Assembly (NCBI RefSeq): GCF_019449275.2
Contig: NZ_JAHZQZ020000014.1
Span: forward strand, 62,001-126,000
DNA: 64,000 nucleotides
DNA from: Microbacterium sp. HD4P20
GTDB taxonomy: Bacteria; Actinomycetota; Actinomycetes; Actinomycetales; Microbacteriaceae
Reading direction: 5' to 3'
Shown: one piece after another, positions 63,201 through 64,000 of the stretch
Position numbering within the stretch: position 1 is the stretch's first letter
How the letters are laid out: every line of letters starts with the position of its first letter
Made by a program: the position numbers and the translations under genes
Notes under the pieces: model-generated
Database searches by the model: none
The model's input: only the letters and a program-made list of their open reading frames with translations
What the model was told of the DNA's origin: nothing

Positions 63201-63814
63201 GGCAGCTGGGGCGGGTCAACCCTCTCGCGCTCGAGGAGTTCGAGGCACTCGAGCAGCGCCACAAGTTCATGACCGAGCAGCTGGCCGATCTGACCCAGAC
63301 CCGCAAGGATCTACTCACGATCATCGACGAGCTCGACGAGCGGATGCAGACGATCTTCCTCGCGGCGTTCGAGGACACGAAGAACGCCTTCGGCGAGGTG
63401 TTCCCGATCCTGTTCCCCGGCGGGACGGGCAGCATCTCGCTCACCGATCCGGACTCGCCACTGACCACCGGCATCGAAGTCGCCGTCCGCCCCGTAGGGA
63501 AGAAGATCGAGCGGCTCTCGCTGCTCTCGGGCGGTGAGCGGTCGCTGGCCGCTGTCGCCCTCCTGACGGCGATCTTCAAAGCGCGGCCGAGCCCGTTCTA
63601 CATCCTCGACGAGGTCGAGGCGGCGCTCGACGATGCCAACCTCGGCCGCCTGCTGGGTGTGTTCGAGCAGCTCCGCGTCTCGAGCCAGCTGATCGTCATC
63701 ACGCACCAGAAGCGCACGATGGAGATCGCCGACGCGCTGTACGGCGTCTCGATGCGGCAGGACGGAGTCTCGGCCGTCGTCGGGCAGCGCATCGTCGAGC
63801 GCGTCGCGAGCTGA
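60242..63814 (+). CDS. smc: Chromosome segregation protein SMC
   Basis: A 1190-residue SMC ATPase that compacts and segregates the chromosome with ScpA/ScpB (not in the window). N-terminal head: MHLKSVTLKGFKSFAQPTTF and Walker A VGPNGSGKSNVVDAL; coiled coils follow at about 170-480 and 670-1000; the hinge is near 500-650 (GVRGLVSDSVQVQPGFEAAI); the C-terminal head has the ABC signature LLSGGERSLAAVALL and Walker B PFYILDEVEAALDDAN. Length is normal. ATG 60242 after TGGAGGG. Confidence 0.96.
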   Translation: MHLKSVTLKGFKSFAQPTTFALEPGVTCIVGPNGSGKSNVVDALAWVMGEQGAKTLRGGKMEDVIFAGTATRGPLGRAEVQLTIDNSDGALPIEYTEVTISRTLFRNGASEYAINGETCRLLDVQELLSDSGLGREMHVIVGQGRLDSVLQATPEDRRGFIEEAAGILKHRRRKEKTLRKLEAMEANLTRLSDLAGELRRQLKPLGRQAEIAREAATIAAVVRDAKARLLADELVGLREELASHARSEQERHAERMLLQERLDNARVRIEQLETDQRSESVDSARRVVHGLERVQERLRGLYALAGQRLALLGDAEDEERIELTTVSQGMIDEARAEIDAVGDGLGAAQDAAAEAARDVVRARAELDALDVDIAAQSALVSEHDMRITALRGSAEAAASALAAVRAAVERQQKALDAALARRTEAEELLAGLDPHLIPETTAADHAAAYERAQREANEVEANVASLRERLHAAEREKDALTAQTTALGRALDVENGASALIAQGHAGVRGLVSDSVQVQPGFEAAIAAVLGPVAEGVLVEGVDDAFGLARHARTANAGVVDIVIASAAPSRVALPESPGVVPATSVVTAPTGVLGLLSHVLVADDLEAARGTVAALTGSERGGLVTVVTRAGEVYTEHSLRAGAGASRSRLELAAERDAAADRRDEITVIADSLREALGEATLELETARQRTKTALTTLREHDAALAAHAEQVNRATVRHEAAVAECERLASGVAQAALAVEDAESAARSADDQLNAALEAPRPMLDASSRDGLLAALEEARDGEMRARLEVETLRERIRAGEARVLALQRQREREKEAAAEAARRAVVRRAQREIAAGVAGQLPAVIDSVDRSLAQSRAELAAAESERTALTAELSELRSQEAGVRERLAGLTESVHSLELQIHEKRLHVSGLLERVHSELGLDENILVSEYGPDQPVPLETGATTGVGDDALGGSPPSDAANPPTVPYDRAQQRRRLQEAERKLGQLGRVNPLALEEFEALEQRHKFMTEQLADLTQTRKDLLTIIDELDERMQTIFLAAFEDTKNAFGEVFPILFPGGTGSISLTDPDSPLTTGIEVAVRPVGKKIERLSLLSGGERSLAAVALLTAIFKARPSPFYILDEVEAALDDANLGRLLGVFEQLRVSSQLIVITHQKRTMEIADALYGVSMRQDGVSAVVGQRIVERVAS

Positions 63815-63821
63815 GCCGCCA

Positions 63822-64000
63822 TCATCCCGCTCCGAGCACGATCGAGCCGCGCAGGAAGGGTGGCAGATGCCAGCCGTGGGTCACAGAGCACGTGCGCGCC
63901 GTCGGGATCGCCGCGAACCCGGTCAAGTGCCCGCCCGCGAAGAACTCCTGCTGCGGGGTGAGATCAAGCGGTGGCGGAACCAAAGAGTGCGGGATGAGCG
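63822..64000 (-). pseudogene. 3' end of an unrecognised gene, apparent frameshift
   Basis: Entering from the right edge on the minus strand, one frame has strong G/C third positions through VPPPLDLTPQQEFFAGG, HLTGFAAIPTAHVL (to about 63890); after that the G/C-third-position signal moves to the next frame, reading VTHGWHLPPFLRGSIVLGAG and ending TGA at 63822-63824, 8 bp from the smc stop. A single-base indel near 63880-63900 would join them. This may be a sequencing error, a broken gene or my over-reading of a short stretch. No family recognised; 5' part outside the window. Confidence 0.4.

Noticed and set aside
63865..64000. Plus-strand open frame from an ATG near 63868 to the right edge
   Set aside because: No ribosome site; codon bias supports minus-strand coding.

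Overview
The window is very GC-rich DNA with strong G/C bias at third codon positions, frequent GTG starts and start codons overlapping the previous stop (ATGA, GTGA). Gene content and order (leuCD-murA-plsC-gpsA-ddl; thiL-rsmD-recG-coaD-DUF177-rpmF-rnc-mutM-smc; zinc-free L32; trehalose OtsAB) indicate an actinobacterial chromosome, most likely Microbacteriaceae and probably Microbacterium or a close relative. The taxonomic call is inference. No insertion sequence, prophage, CRISPR array, rRNA or origin was seen.

Layout. 1-6.6 kb: ketone-body/short-chain acid catabolism (end of an acyl-CoA ligase, TetR regulator, 3-hydroxybutyrate dehydrogenase-like SDR, alpha/beta hydrolase; then a divergent IclR regulator and a CoA-transferase/thiolase operon). 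6.7-14.5 kb: trehalose synthesis (otsAB) and ilvD-ilvBNC. 14.7-18.9 kb: a 1096-residue secreted lamin-tail/metallophosphoesterase protein and two membrane proteins. 19-31 kb: serA, a TetR/MFS efflux pair, leuB, ilvE, a FAH-family hydrolase, a second MFS, a class V aminotransferase divergent from a LysR regulator, gltX and tRNA-Gln. 31-36.3 kb: a phosphotransferase, then fruR-fruK-fruA-ptsH for fructose uptake. 36.3-41.2 kb: an MBL hydrolase, two identical tRNA-Glu genes, two DUF202 proteins, an ECF sigma factor with a DUF4349 partner, and terC behind a manganese (yybP-ykoY) riboswitch. 41.3-47.9 kb: a leucine leader peptide, leuCD, murA, plsC, gpsA, ddl. 47.9-64 kb: DUF3515 lipoprotein, thiL, serine hydrolase, rsmD, lipoprotein, recG, coaD, DUF177, rpmF, rnc, mutM, two tandem double-GNAT acetyltransferases, two very small genes, smc, and the broken-looking end of one more gene.

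How it works together. Most of the branched-chain amino acid pathway is here in separate blocks (ilvD, ilvBNC, leuB, ilvE, leuCD); leuA is not in the window. serA supplies serine. The lower part is a housekeeping block for cell wall precursors, phospholipid, thiamine, CoA, ribosome and DNA repair.

Main unexpected results. (1) Thirteen coding starts lie exactly 6 nt after a TANNNT hexamer on either strand, which predicts leaderless mRNAs starting at the A/G of the start codon; in three cases (spacing 6-8 nt) the upstream gene's TAG stop forms the first half of that -10 box. (2) The terC leader is a yybP-ykoY riboswitch whose P1 3' strand is exactly complementary to the terC Shine-Dalgarno region. 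(3) leuC is preceded by a 14-residue leaderless leader peptide with three consecutive Leu codons; the Leu-codon segment is complementary to the leuC Shine-Dalgarno. (4) A 39-residue membrane peptide with a near-perfect promoter and Shine-Dalgarno lies divergent from smc.
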